Shown: piece by piece, positions 11,170-23,174 of the stretch
How positions within the stretch are numbered: the stretch's first letter is position 1
Layout of the letters: each line of letters begins with the position of its first letter
NCBI RefSeq assembly: GCF_032884065.1
Contig: NC_088873.1
Location: 8,257,702 to 8,321,701, forward strand
Direction of reading: 5' to 3'
Origin: Artemia franciscana
Lineage: Eukaryota > Arthropoda > Branchiopoda > Anostraca > Artemiidae
DNA length: 64,000 nt
Made by a program: the position numbers and the translations under genes
Notes under the pieces: generated by a model
Told to the model about the DNA's origin: nothing
Database searches by the model: none
What the model saw: the letters and a program-made list of their open reading frames with translations, nothing else

Positions 11170-13315
11170 GCTAAACTAAATATCTCTGACAGGGCCGTTA
11201 AAGGAGCGGAGCGATTGAGTGCAATTGGCCCTGTGTTTGAAAGGGCCTCGTGCTGCCATCACGATAAACACAAATTTTCAAAATTCTGAAAAATACTCAG
11301 TAATTCATGAAAGCGTTGCTCCTGGAGAAAGATCCAGGCTAAAACTAATAAAACAAGAGCTAAGAGCTCATATGGCACTTGTGACGAGGTCGGAAGAGCC
11401 AAGAGCTCGTATGGCATGAGCTCTAGCAAAATCCTTCAACCCCCCAGATGGTCGAATCAGGGAAAACGACTTTATCAAGTCAATTTGTGCAGCTCCCTGA
11501 CACACCTACCAATCTTCATCGTCCTAGCACGTCCAGAAGCACCAAACTCGCCAAAGCACTGAATCCAATACCCCTAACTTCCTCAAAGAGAGTGGATCCA
11601 GTCCGGTTAGGTCAATCACGAATCAAAGACATTTATAAGCGTTTTCCAAGATTTCCGGTTTTCCCCTCCAACTCCCCCATAGAGAACGGATCCGTTCCAA
11701 TTGTGTCAATCACGTATCTATAGCTTGTGCTTATTCTTCCCATCAAGTTTCATCCCGATGCCTCCACTCTAAGCGTTTTCCAAGATTTTCGGTTTCCCCC
11801 TCCAACTCTCCCCAATGTTGCTGGATCTGGTTGGGATTTAAAATGAGAGTTCTAAAGCACAAGATCCTTCTAAATATTGAATTTCATTAAGATCTGATAA
11901 CCCGTTAGTAAGTTACAAATACCTCATTTTTTCTAATTTTTCCGAGTTACTCCCCCCCCAATTCCACTAAATAGAGCGGATACGGTCCGGTTATGTCAGT
12001 CACTTATTTTGACTTGTGGTTATTCTTCCCACCAAGTTTCATCCTGCACTGTCCGCTTTCAGCGTTTTCCAAGATTTCCAGTCCCCCCTCCCCCAATGAC
12101 ACTCGATCCGGTAAAGATTTGAAATAAGAGATCTGAGTTACGAGGTCCTTCTAAATATAAAATTTCATAAAGATCCGATCATTTCTTCGTAAGTTAAAAA
12201 TACCTCATTTTTCTTATGTTTTACAATTTACCCTTCCCTCTCCCCACTCCCGCAGAGAGCGGATCCGTTCCGGTTATGTCAATCACATATCTAGGACTTG
12301 CGATTATTTTTCCCACCAAGTGTTATCCCGATCCTTCCACTCTAAGCGTTTTCCAAAATTTTAGGTCCCCCCCAACTCCCCTCAATTTCACCGGATGCAG
12401 TCGGGATTTAAAATACGAGCTCTGAGACAAGATTTCCTTCCAAACATCAAATTTCATTAAGATCTGATTACTCCTTCGTAAGTTAAAAATACCTCATTTT
12501 TTCTTATTTTTCAGAATTAACCCTCCCCCCAACTTTCCCAAAGAGAGCGGATCCGTTTTTGTTATGTCAATCCCGTATCTAGGACTTGTGATTATTTTTC
12601 CCACCAAGTTTCATCCCGATCCCTCGGCTCTAAGCGTTTCCCAAGATTTTAGGCCCCCCTAACTCCCCCCAATGTCACCGGATACGGTCGGGATTGAAAA
12701 TAAGAGCTCTGAGACACTATATCCTTCGAAACATTAAATTTCAATAAGATCTGATCGCTCCTTCATAAGTTAAAAATACCTCATTTTTCAGAATTAACCC
12801 TCCCCCCAACTCCCTCAAAGAGAGCAGATCCGTTCCGGTTATGTCAATGACGTATCTAGAACTTGTGCTTATTTTTCCCACCAAGTTTCATCCCGATCCC
12901 TCCACTCTTAAGCGTTTTCCAAGATTTTAGGTTCCCCACCCCAACTCCCCCCAATTTGACCTGATCCGGTCGGGAATTAAAATAAGAGCTCTGAGACACG
13001 ATACCCTTCCCAACATCAAATTTCATTAAAATCCGATCACCCGATCGTAAGTTAAAAATACCCCTTTTTTCTAATTTTTCCGATTTAACCGTCCCCCCCA
13101 CTCCCCTCCAGATGGTCGAATCGGGGAAACGACAATTTCTAATTTAATCTGGTCTGGTTCCTGATACACATGCAAAATTTCATCGTCCTAGCTTACCTGG
13201 AAGTGCCTAAAATAGCAAAACCGGGACCGACAGATAGACCGACAGAATTTGCGATCGCTATATGTCACTTGGTTAATACCAAGTGCCATTAAAAAAAAAA
13301 CAAAAAAAAAAACTA
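11170..13315 (+). repeat. Composite repeat: unique head, ~5 satellite units, hairpin tail and A-rich end
   Basis: The head (11170-11440) contains CAAGAGCTAAGAGCTCATAT and is also found at 23.2 kb. It is followed by about five tandem ~300-bp units at 11.6-13.1 kb, each with the same order: AGAGCGGATCCGTTCCGGTT, CCCACCAAGTTTCATCCCGA, GCGTTTTCCAAGATTT, a C-rich block, TAAAATAAGAGCTCTGAGAC, CAAATTTCATTAAGATC, TTCGTAAGTTAAAAATACCT. The tail has GACAGATAGACCGACAG, a hairpin at 13266-13285 and an A-rich end. The A-rich end suggests spread through RNA. ORFs in it are short and not conserved between units. Confidence 0.8.
13266..13285. repeat. Terminal hairpin of the composite repeat
   Basis: CACTTGGTTAATACCAAGTG: an 8-bp stem followed at once by GCCATT and A-runs. 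Its position at the 3' end suggests a structured RNA terminus. Confidence 0.7.
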
Positions 13316-13319
13316 TCTG

Positions 13320-13790
13320 ATACCAACAATGAATCAGGAATAGACGATTATGGCAATTGAAAGTGAAGACGCAAGGAAATGAGATATTTAGACAGTTTTA
13401 GAAGAATCTACAGAACAAAAACTTAGAAATATGTAAATTCATGTATTCACATGCGTTGATGTAAATTTGTATTTAAAAAAAGTTTTTGCATTTTGTAAAC
13501 GACAAATAATTGTTATTCATTTATTTATTTCTGCATGTATGTAAGTGTAGATTTTTTCTCAAAGACGGCTCCTTAAAAAAAAAAAAAATTGACATCTTGG
13601 GATTTTCTGGCCTGAAAAAACGATATAGACAGTACGCAAGTTTGAGACAACACGTTAAGAGCCTTCATTTCCGAAAAAAATCATACGATTAACGTCATAT
13701 TTATTATACCAAATATAATGAGTTGTGTTTTTATCATTTTCATAATACCTAGAGGACAGAAACGTAAATTAACGATTGCTCAAAATGAAC
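13320..13790. other. No gene seen
   Basis: AT-rich sequence with A-runs and short frames only. Confidence 0.5.
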
Positions 13791-13794
13791 AAAA

Positions 13795-14460
13795 TTGAAC
13801 CATCAAATAAGACAAGATCAAAAGAACGACCTCAGAAATTTAAATTCAAATTGGGTCAAATCAAACAGACTAGACCATCAAATGGGACAAGACCAATCCA
13901 AGCAGTTGAAGCAAAGGGCACTGAAAAAAATGTTTGAATTAACGATAAACGAAAACGAAGGAAAAATATGCGGTAAGAATACTTGCAAAAACGACAATTA
14001 GAATGAGTCAAAGACAAAAGTGAAGAACAAAGAAATATTCAGTTAAAAGCTAAGCGGTAACGAAAATTAAAACGCGTCAGAAATAAAAGTGAGGAACAAA
14101 TAAATATGTGGTTGAAAGATGAGCGGAAGCAAGAACTACAACGAGGTAAAACAAAAGTGAAGAACAAAGAAATATGCTGTTAAAAGATAAGCGGCAGCGA
14201 AAATTAAAACGAGTCAAAAACAAAAGTGAAAAAAAAAATATTGTCTCTGAAGAAATGTCTGAGGAAATGATAAAGAAAAATGAGGTGCAAAGAAATTTGC
14301 GGTTAAAATATAAGCGGAAGCGAGAATTACAACAAGGTAAAAACGAAAGTGAAGAACAAAAAAGCGGTTACTAGAAATGCGATAACGAATAAAAGAACGA
14401 ATCAAAAATGAAAGTAAAAAGCAAAGAAATATTTAGCTATAAGAGAAGCGACAGCGAGAA
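13795..14460 (+). pseudogene. Degenerate basic-repeat ORF remnant, possibly from a Helitron-type helicase N-terminus
   Basis: A ~70-base unit (gagtcaaa-acaaaagtgaagaacaaagaaatat-...-aagcg-aa-cgaaaatta) recurs about six times and reads, across broken frames, as NKSEEQRNMRLKDKRQRKLKR-like blocks. Arthropod Helitron helicases often carry such Arg/Lys/Glu/Gln repeats at the N-terminus, so a Helitron origin is possible, but no Rep or helicase motif is next to it. Several stops and frame changes make it non-functional. It lies in the egl intron between the 9.3- and 15.4-kb exons. Confidence 0.4.
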
Positions 14461-14468
14461 TTACAAGA

Positions 14469-15150
14469 CATAAAAACTATGCCAAAGGTTACATGAAAAT
14501 ATGAGAAATCTAAGATGTAAATCAATCTGCTGCTTAACAACAAAACATTTCTGTTCAACATTTTCAAAAAAAGAGTTATCATGTCCATATTAGGGGGTCC
14601 CATCCAGTCCATAAAATAAATAACTTATACTAAATCTAAGACTCTCCAAAACTTTAAAATTTGTCTTTACTATAGGATTAATACTTTAAATTATACTTAA
14701 AATATACTTTAAGTTATACTTTAAATTATAGGATACTTTAAATTATAGGATCTCTCATAACCTAACGGATGGTTTGGAAGAAATATTGTGAGACATAAAA
14801 ACTATGCCAAAGGTTACATGAAAATATGAGAAATCGAAGATGTAAATCAATCTGCTGCTTAACAACAAAACATTTCTAACCAGCATTTTCAAATTCACTA
14901 TACAAAGTAACAAACAATAAATAATAAATAATAATAAATAAATTAATAATAATATAATAAATAATATAATATAATATATAATAAATAATAATAATAATAA
15001 TAAATAAATAATAAAAATTATATTTAAACAAATAAAATGCGGGATAAAAAAAAAGAGTTATCATCTCCATATTGGGGAACCCCATCCAGTCCACAAAGCA
15101 AATAACTTATATTAAATCTAAGACTCCCAAAAACTTAAAAATTTGTTGTT
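14469..15150. repeat. Tandem duplication (~325-bp offset) with an AT-rich insertion
   Basis: The block 14469-14663 (ACATAAAAACTATGCCAAAG ... ACTAAATCTAAGACTC) recurs at 14793-14880 and 15046-15150. The second copy is split by about 165 bases of TAA/ATA-rich simple sequence at 14895-15045. Confidence 0.85.
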
Positions 15151-15344
15151 ACTAAATAATTTCTTTTTTAAATAAACCATGACTTTCAATATCTTTCACA
15201 ATATTGTCCAAACGATAACATAATTCAATAGCTTCTGTAATGAAAGAAAACGTATTCAATTTGTATTCTGAATGGTAACTTTGATGCTTAATTTCCTATG
15301 TGATTAAATGTAAGAAATAAAATCAACAATAAAAAAAAAATTAC

Positions 15345-15463
15345 CCGAGTTAGTATGCAAAGAAGAATCAGGAGACGTGTGCTCACTGCCACTGTAACTA
15401 TCCACACTTTTTGGCTCGTCTTCTTCATTATCATCATCGTTGTCGTCTTCTTCCTTGTCTTCC
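15345..15463 (-). CDS. egl: egl internal exon: acidic linker
   Basis: A 119-base exon with acceptor TTTTTAG and donor GTAATT. Its first G completes an Arg codon begun by the 25-kb exon and its last G begins an Ala codon completed by the 9.3-kb exon, so both phases fit. It encodes 39 residues, starting EDKEEDDNDDDNEEDE and continuing with a Ser-rich part (SVDSYSGSEHTSPDSS). It is too short to stand out as an ORF and was found by splice phase. The acidic composition fits a disordered linker between the exonuclease-like part and the C-terminal tail. Assignment rests on the phases and on the fully open frame. Confidence 0.75.
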
Positions 15464-15514
15464 CTAAAAAGTTTCGTTCAAAATAAATAATCCCACTAAA
15501 TATGGATAGATAGA

Positions 15515-15748
15515 TTGATTTTTATTTCACACAAATATAAACAACCACAAATAATCAAATTACGCCAACAGGGAGCTAAGCTCGAAAAGATGGCTATTAA
15601 TTATGACTTTAAGTTCAAATACACGAAAAATAAAGATAAATATGACAAACCAAAAAACATCATAACATATAGAAGGAGAAGGACAAAGAAGGCTACCCCA
15701 GCATGGCAAATTCCAAAAAGAATACTAAAAAAGCATATTATCAAGTAG
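15515..15748 (+). pseudogene. Possible LINE pol fragment
   Basis: The frame ends in RRRRTKKATPAWQIPKRILKK, which resembles the basic block with Pro-x-Trp found upstream of the RT in some LINE polyproteins. No RT motif follows. It could equally be a chance ORF. Confidence 0.25.
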
Positions 15749-15759
15749 AATCAGCCCGC

Positions 15760-16350
15760 CATCAAAGGTTAATAATACATCTACTAATTTAGTCTTTAAA
15801 AGTGATCAGTTATTAAGATTTTTAAACTTAGTATTTAATTTAAGATTTGCTATAGAAGGGCTTTGGTGTCTTATTGAAAATTTATGTCTTTCACAGTTAG
15901 CCGAGGGGATTCTATACGCGCCAAAACGAGCCGACGAAGAAGCGAGTGGGCGGAAGGGTGACAAGAATATGCGATTCATAAAAATAAATCACTGGAGACT
16001 GAATATAATAATGCCAGAGCGATAATTGCACATCCTTAAGTTGACTAAGGCTTAATATATTTAGAAATAAAAATAAGTTTTTTTGTTTCAGAAAGACTTA
16101 GAAGTCACGCAGGACGATGAAAGAAAGCGCCAAGGATTCTTATGGCTTTATTTTTCAATATCTGGGGGAAATAAAATGACCAGGAAATGTACTTAGGTAA
16201 ATAAAGGGGCAATATCTTAGGTATGATTCTATTAAAGAATGATGAAGAATTTTAATAATTGAAAAAGGAAAAACATACTTCAATCAATGTAAACAGCTTA
16301 AATTTTGGGCTAATTTTATACGGAGATGGTCAGAATGACTACGGAAAGAT
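15760..16350. other. No gene seen
   Basis: AT-rich intronic sequence of egl with no recognisable coding or repeat family. Confidence 0.45.
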
Positions 16351-16359
16351 AGAAGCTCA

Positions 16360-17095
<736 letters not shown>

Positions 17096-17099
17096 CTTA

Positions 17100-17360
17100 T
17101 CAGTATAAACCTTAACCTTTTCATTTACAGTAAACAATTACTTTCTGGATTTTTTTCTTTAGAGTAATTTTAGAGTTAACTTTTAGAGTAAAGTGCAAGG
17201 GATTAAGCAGGGTCACCCCCCCCCCCCTCATATACAACATAATTTATGTTTGTTTTAAGTTTTAATGATACTCCTTACTTTCAGCTGAAAAACTTGTTTT
17301 TTGAAAATAGCATTTAGATCAGTTTGCAAATAATGTTATCAATGAATTAAAGTAAAAACA
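17100..17360. other. No gene seen; C-run and hairpin-element fragment
   Basis: A run of C lies at 17217-17227, followed by a piece resembling the hairpin-rich element (tttgttttaagttttaatgatactccttactttcagctgaaaaa). Confidence 0.5.
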
Positions 17361-17362
17361 GA

Positions 17363-18410
17363 ATGGTAAAATCACCCCACAATAATATAATAAATTTTCC
17401 CCATGGTAGCTTCTGTCCAAAATTTTACGGATTACCAAGACTACATAAACAAAGTATTTCCTTAAAACCTATCATAGCATATACTAAAGCCACCGCTTCT
17501 AATATTGGGAAATGGCTTTGCACAGGTTTCAACCTATACTGTATTCCCAAAATTCTTACATTAGCAATTCGGTAGATTTAGTTGAAAAACTTAAAGAGCA
17601 CAAGTATATCAGAAAACACGATAGTTAGTTGTTTTGACATTGTTTCCATGTCTACGAATACAGATGTGGCTATTTCTGAGCAATTACTAAAAAACAAAAT
17701 AGAAGAAAATTATCACTTAATCGAAGATTCAGCGACAGGAATTGATTGCAAAGTTTTAATGACCCTAGTTAAAATTTATAATAAATTTTCAGTATATTTG
17801 CAGTCCCATGATTCCTTTTATCAGCAAATAAAAGAGTCAATGGGAGCACCTCTATCCGGGCTACCGGCGAATATTCATATCGAGAACCTCAAAAATCGGG
17901 CTTTGAATTCACATTGTTTAAACCATATCTATTGGGATCGCTACATAGATGACATAGTATTACTTGGGAATTATGGGGAAATTGAACTCAGCGCATTTCT
18001 TAGATCATGTCAATACTTATGGCAGAAATTTACAGTTTACCATAGAAATTGAAAATAAAACATCGTTTTTAGATGTGTTTATTATTTGTATTATTGATAA
18101 GCTGGATTTTACTATCTACAGAAAACCAACGCAAAACAATAAATCAAATCACCCCCCACAAGTTAAAAGAGCAGTCGTAACTCCTCTTCACTGATCGTAC
18201 CCTGAACATATGCTCCGATTCGCACATAACAGCAGAAATAAATTTTATCATAGATATTCTTTTTGGTAACAGATATCCCATTCTTTTTGTCAATGACACA
18301 ATTAACCGCAGATTAAAAAAGAAAATCCAGTAAAATCGAAGATCTTTCACAATGTGAGGCTCTTGATAAGCCCTCAAATATAATCTATCTTCAATACATC
18401 CCAAAAATCA
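17363..18410 (+). pseudogene. Penelope-like element reverse transcriptase remnant
   Basis: Three adjoining frames give the Penelope RT order: PKFYGLPRLHK and LKPIIAYTKATASNIGKWL (N-terminal RT block), then VSCFDIVSMSTNTDV (motif A region), YQQIKESMGAPLSGLPANIHIE (motif B), WDRYIDDIVLL (motif C, YIDD), and in a third frame FTIEIENKTSFLDVFI and FTIYRKPT (thumb). Weak similarity continues to about 18330 (FIIDILFGNRYP). A stop near 17575 and a frameshift near 18010-18050 disable it. No GIY-YIG endonuclease was seen after it. Confidence 0.8.
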
Positions 18411-18419
18411 AAACAATTT

Positions 18420-19080
18420 GAAAAATGTTTGCACAAAAAATAATCTGTATATAGTTTTCACTATTAATTTTAAAATCCAAAATTTCTAAAACTCTGGTAA
18501 AGATAAAACCCCAGTTACTCGCCAAAGAGGGGTTTATCAAATACCATTTGAATACCATTTTCAGTATATATTGAAATTATACTGAAAATAAATCATAATA
18601 TTTTTTAAAATAGGAACTTTGGGGAGTATTCATTAAATTCTTTATGCACAAATTTAGTTAAAAATGAGTAACAAAATGTTTTACTAAACTAATAGACAAT
18701 AGTGGTGAGCCTGTACCAAAAAGGCCTTCGAGGCTTGTTGCCAAAAAAGCAAGATTAGCTTTGAAAGCGTCTTTTTTTTTCATTTGAATGCTTTTTATCA
18801 TCTCACCTCACTTTATTTATCAGGCCTGGTTGAACTTCGTTGAAGTAATGACACTAGGGCTAATTTAAAAGAAAAAAAAATTGGTTTAAAGTTCACATTT
18901 TACTATAAGTTTCTTTTTTTTTAATTGTTGCTTGTGTTGTGCTGAGGACAGCACTTTGACATAGAACCAAAATATTTACTGAATGTAATTTCATTGTCTT
19001 GAGAAAAAATCGTTCCTATTGTTTCTAAGTGTGTTTCTTTGTCTATCATTTGCCTGATTTCTGTAAGAAGTAAAGTACTT
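18420..19080. other. No gene seen
   Basis: AT-rich intronic DNA without recognisable features. Confidence 0.45.
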
Positions 19081-19393
19081 AGTATGATGATGCTTCTTAG
19101 ACTTAGAGATTCCATAGATATAGTCTTAAGAGAAGAACAGTATGGTTTTAAGAAGGGGGGGGGGGGTCAAACCCCCTAACAGCACAGGCGGTTTTGTGGG
19201 GACGGAGGCGACACTTGTCCAAGGCCCAGAAATTTGGTAGTATGATGATGCTTCTTAGACTTAGAGATTCCGTAGATATAGTCTTAAGAGAAGAACAGTA
19301 TGGTTTTAAGAAGGGGGGGGGGTCAAACCCCCTAACAGCACAGACGGTTTTGTGGGGACGGAGGCGACACTTGTCCAAGGCCCAGAAATTTAG
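19081..19393. repeat. Tandem duplication of a 158-bp unit
   Basis: 19081-19238 and 19239-19393 are nearly identical, differing by a few substitutions and by G-run length. The unit includes a G-run followed by TCAAACCCCCTAACAGCACA. Short ORFs spanning it on both strands are products of the duplication. Confidence 0.9.
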
Positions 19394-19399
19394 GGGCAC

Positions 19400-20035
19400 A
19401 CAATTTCAAATAAATAATCAAACGGCTATTATCATTTTGTATTTTTTTTTAATTTTATTGAAATAGAGCCGAGGGCGTTGTTATTACATGAAAGTAAATA
19501 AAAATTGTTAATTAATTAATAGAATTGAATTAAAAACTACTTAAATAATTATAGTCAGATTAAAATAACAAAAATTAAGAAATAAATAATTAACTAATCA
19601 ATTGAAAATAATTTTCTTGAATATTTTGCTAAAATTTGGCCTGAAATTATTTTGCCCTTATTTTTAGGAAATAAGAGGGGGGGGGGGCTAATCACGATTC
19701 TTCCCCGGGCAAAAAAAAGGCCAGAACCACTATTGCCTAGCACCTCCCCTGAATACAGCCTAAAGCTTATTAGCCCAATTAGAAGAATTCTTCATTATTG
19801 CAACAATAAGTCTCATGAAATATGAGATGCATTGACACTTCAAACGGAAGCCAATAAATCCATTAACCGACTTTTAAACATCAGCTTACAGGAAGTATTT
19901 AATATCTTCAGATTATGCATCACTGTCGGAAGCATAATAAATCAATATATAAGAAAGCAGTCTTCACAAGGCGTTTTCTCGGGACTCGAATAATTACCAC
20001 TACCAAGTCTACATTTTGCATTTCATAATAAAGGA
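19400..20035. other. No gene seen
   Basis: AT-rich sequence with a G-run near 19677; nothing assignable. Confidence 0.45.
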
Positions 20036-20039
20036 AATA

Positions 20040-22036
20040 TTTTACGGTAACGAAATGTAAGTAAGGAGCAACTCGGGCAAATAGTTAACAAAACTCTAAA
20101 AAAAGTTTCCATAACAATTAATATTTCAAAAAAATTGGCATTTTCCGCTGATTCTAAATATAAGAATTCCTTAAGGTTAATGTTACCCATCGATAGCTAC
20201 GTGCCTCTGAAAATTTGCCTGATTTTCAAAAAAGAGGGAAAACAGTCCTAAAAGTCAAGCAGTCTTTATGAAAATCCACCATCAGATTCAGCATATCAGG
20301 GAACCCAGCCGTAGAGGGCTCTTATATATAAATTAAATAAAAAAAAAACAGGTTTTTTTAACTGAAAGTAAGGAGCGACATTAAAACTTAAAACGCAAAG
20401 AAATTACTTTGTATATGAAAGAGGCTGCTTCCTCATCAGCGCCCCGTTCTTTACGCTAAATTTTGACTCTATCTCTCAATTCTTCTTTTTAAAACAGTAA
20501 AAAACTTTAGCGTAAAGAGCGGGGCGTTGATGAGGAAGCAGCCTCTTTCATATACAAAGTAATTTCTGTGCGTTTTAAGTTTTAATGTCGCTCCTTACTT
20601 TCAGTTAAAAAAACTTGTTTTTTTTATTTAATTTCTGAACGTTTTTGAATCAATGCATGTTTTGATTTTGGCTCTCCGCAGAGGAATAATCAAAACGAAA
20701 TTTGCATATTATTTTTTTTTTTTGGCTAAATGGCTTTCTCATAATTTTGATCGAATGATTTTGAGAAAAAAAGAGCGGGGGACGAAGCCTAGTTACCCTC
20801 CGATTTTTTGGTTAATTAAAAAGGCAACTAGAACTTTTAATTTTTTACGAATCTTTTTATTGGTAAAAGTTTTACGTAACTTATAAATTAGCTTACGTAA
20901 AGAACTTTTGTATTCTCATGTTTTTATTACATATATGAGGGGATTCGCCCCTTCGTCAGTACCTCGCTCTATACACTAAAGCTTAAATTTTATCCCAATT
21001 TATTAAGAATGACCCCTGAATCACAAAAGCCGTAGAATAAATCGTTGAAATTACTAAAAATACTTTAGCGTAAAGAGCGAGGTATTAGAAGGAGATGAGC
21101 CCCTCATATGGGTAATAATTTCTGTTTGTTTTAAGTTTTATTGCTGTTCCTTACTTCCAGCTTAAAAAGCTTTTTCACATTTATTTTTTAATTTTTTTTT
21201 TAAATAATGCTAGTAAATCCTGCTCTCCCTTCATAGAAATTTTCTTCTCCCATGACAAATTCTCGATGGAAAGTTCCCCCAGCATATCCCCCTCTTCTCA
21301 ACCCCTCCCCCAACCAAAAAAATCCTCCTGAAAACGCCTGTATACTTTCCAATAACCATTGCTATATGTAAGCACAGGTCAAAGTTTGTAACTTGTTGCC
21401 CCGGGGACTGTGGGGGAGTAAGTCGTCCTCAAAGACATAGTTATAAGGTTTTTCGACGACGCTGAATAAAATGGCTATCTCAGAATTTTGATCCGTTGAC
21501 TTTGGGAAAATAATTAGCGTGGGAGGGGGCCTAGGTGCCAAATTTTTCTGGTCGCTTAAAAAGGGCACTAGAACTTTTCATTTCCGTTAGAATGAGCCCT
21601 CTTGCAACATTCTAGGACAACTGGGTCGATACGATCACCCCTGGGGAAAAAAAAACAAACAAAAAAACAAATAAACACACATCCGTGATCTGCCTTCTGG
21701 CAAAAAATGCAAAATTCCACATTTTTGTAGATAGGAGCTCGAAACTTCTACAGTAGGGTTCTCTGATACGCTGAATCTGATGGTGTGATTTTCGTTAAGA
21801 TTCTATGACTTTTAGGGGGTGTTTCTCCCTATTTTCCAAAATAACGCAAATTTTCTCAGGCTCGTAACTTTTGATGGGTAAGACTAAACTTCATGAAACT
21901 TATATATTTAAAACCAGCATTAAAATGTGATTCTTATGATGTAGCTATTGGTATCAAAATTCCATTTTTTAGAGTTTTGGTTACTATTGAGCCGGGTTGC
22001 TCCTTAGTACAGTTCGTTACCACGAACTGTTTGAAA
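20040..22036 (+). mobile_element. Hairpin-rich non-coding element, long copy with inverted ends
   Basis: The right end carries the terminal hairpin ACAGTTCGT-TACC-ACGAACTGT followed by TTGA. The left 270 bases (20040-20310) are a diverged reverse complement of the right end (21770-22030), so the copy has long terminal inverted repeats. Between them lie a ~300-bp near-perfect palindrome (20327-20632, arms carrying AACTGAAAGTAAGGAGCGAC) and a weaker second palindrome around 20930-21180. From 20327 on it is close to identical to 47633-49364. No conserved ORF was seen, so it is probably non-autonomous. Confidence 0.8.
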
Positions 22037-22483
22037 TATGTAATATTGTATTTTTCGCCAGAAGAAAAATCACAGATGCGTGCTTATTTGTTTGTTGTTT
22101 TTTCCCAGGAGTAATCGTATCGAATCAACGGTCCTGGAACATCGAGAGAGAGCTTATTTGAACGGATATTAAAACTTCTAAAGTCTTTTTTTAAGTGACC
22201 CAAAAGATTGGAGAATAACTAGCCATTGAAAGGTCCAATAACAATGCCTCTAGGAATTGCATTACCCCCACAACCCCTGGAGAAAGAGCTGTAAGTTATA
22301 CCATTCACCTATTGTTTAAATATAGTATTTGTTACTGCAAAATATACTTACATTTTTAGAAGGGGGGATTTTCCGCAGGGGTGGATTTTCCATGGGGGTT
22401 TCGGGAGTGAATTTTTCAGGGAGGAGGGAGGGGGATTTCCCGGTATGATTCGAAAACGATAAGAACCTAAATATAAAAACAAG

Positions 22484-22785
22484 TTTTTCAAAAGAAAGTA
22501 AGCAGCAACCTTAAAACTTAAAACGAACAGAAATTATTCCGTATATGAGCTCTTTACGTAAAAGTTTGACTTTTTGTCACAATTCTTTAAGGACGACTCC
22601 TGAAACACAAAGGTCGTTTAATTAGAACAATAAGAGGCTTTTTAAAAAGTACTAAGACATTTTAACAGAAAGAACGAGGCGTCGAGGAAGGGGCAACCCC
22701 TTCATATCCGTAATAATTTCTGTTCGTTTTAAGGTTAAATGTTGCCCCTTACTTTCAGTTGAAAAAACACGTTTTTTTAAATTTA
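22484..22785 (+). mobile_element. Hairpin-rich element, palindrome fragment
   Basis: A diverged copy of only the ~300-bp palindrome: AAAACAAGTTTTTC...GAAAGTAAG at the left and the reverse complement CTTACTTTCAGTTGAAAAAA at the right. Confidence 0.75.
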
Positions 22786-22859
22786 ATTACAGATAAAGAC
22801 CTCGTCACTTCATCTTTTTTTTCACCGCAAAAGCAATTGACTGCCTGTGAATTTAGCTT

Positions 22860-23165
22860 TAGTTTGACTTGACATTGACCAACTTTCACAAGTCACACCC
22901 TATAAAAGTAAAAGGTTGCCCACCCTCAATCACCTCAGCACTACTGCGTCTCCGGAGCAGCCACATGTGTACGTCTCGGAAAAACATCTTTTCCGCCGCT
23001 CGCAGTGCAATTCCACCCCATCTCGTCAGCACTACCATTACGTGCGGCACACGAAACTTGGTAAATAAGATTTTGAAAGCGGGTGACCACTCATTAAAAC
23101 CACAAAAGGACCAATACATCTTTGCCGTCAGTCACTCACAGATTTTTTTTTTTTTTTTTTTTTTT
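22860..23165. other. GC-richer unassigned segment ending in poly(T)
   Basis: About 270 bases with a more balanced composition than the surroundings and open frames on both strands, ending in a T-run (23144-23165). I do not recognise a protein or small RNA. It may be the body of a reverse-oriented retroposed transcript with the T-run as its complementary tail. Confidence 0.35.
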
Positions 23166-23174
23166 AGAGGCGAT

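Noticed and set aside
14876-15094. Tyr/Ile-rich hydrophobic minus-strand ORF
   Set aside because: Low-complexity TAA/ATA repeat inserted in a tandem duplication.
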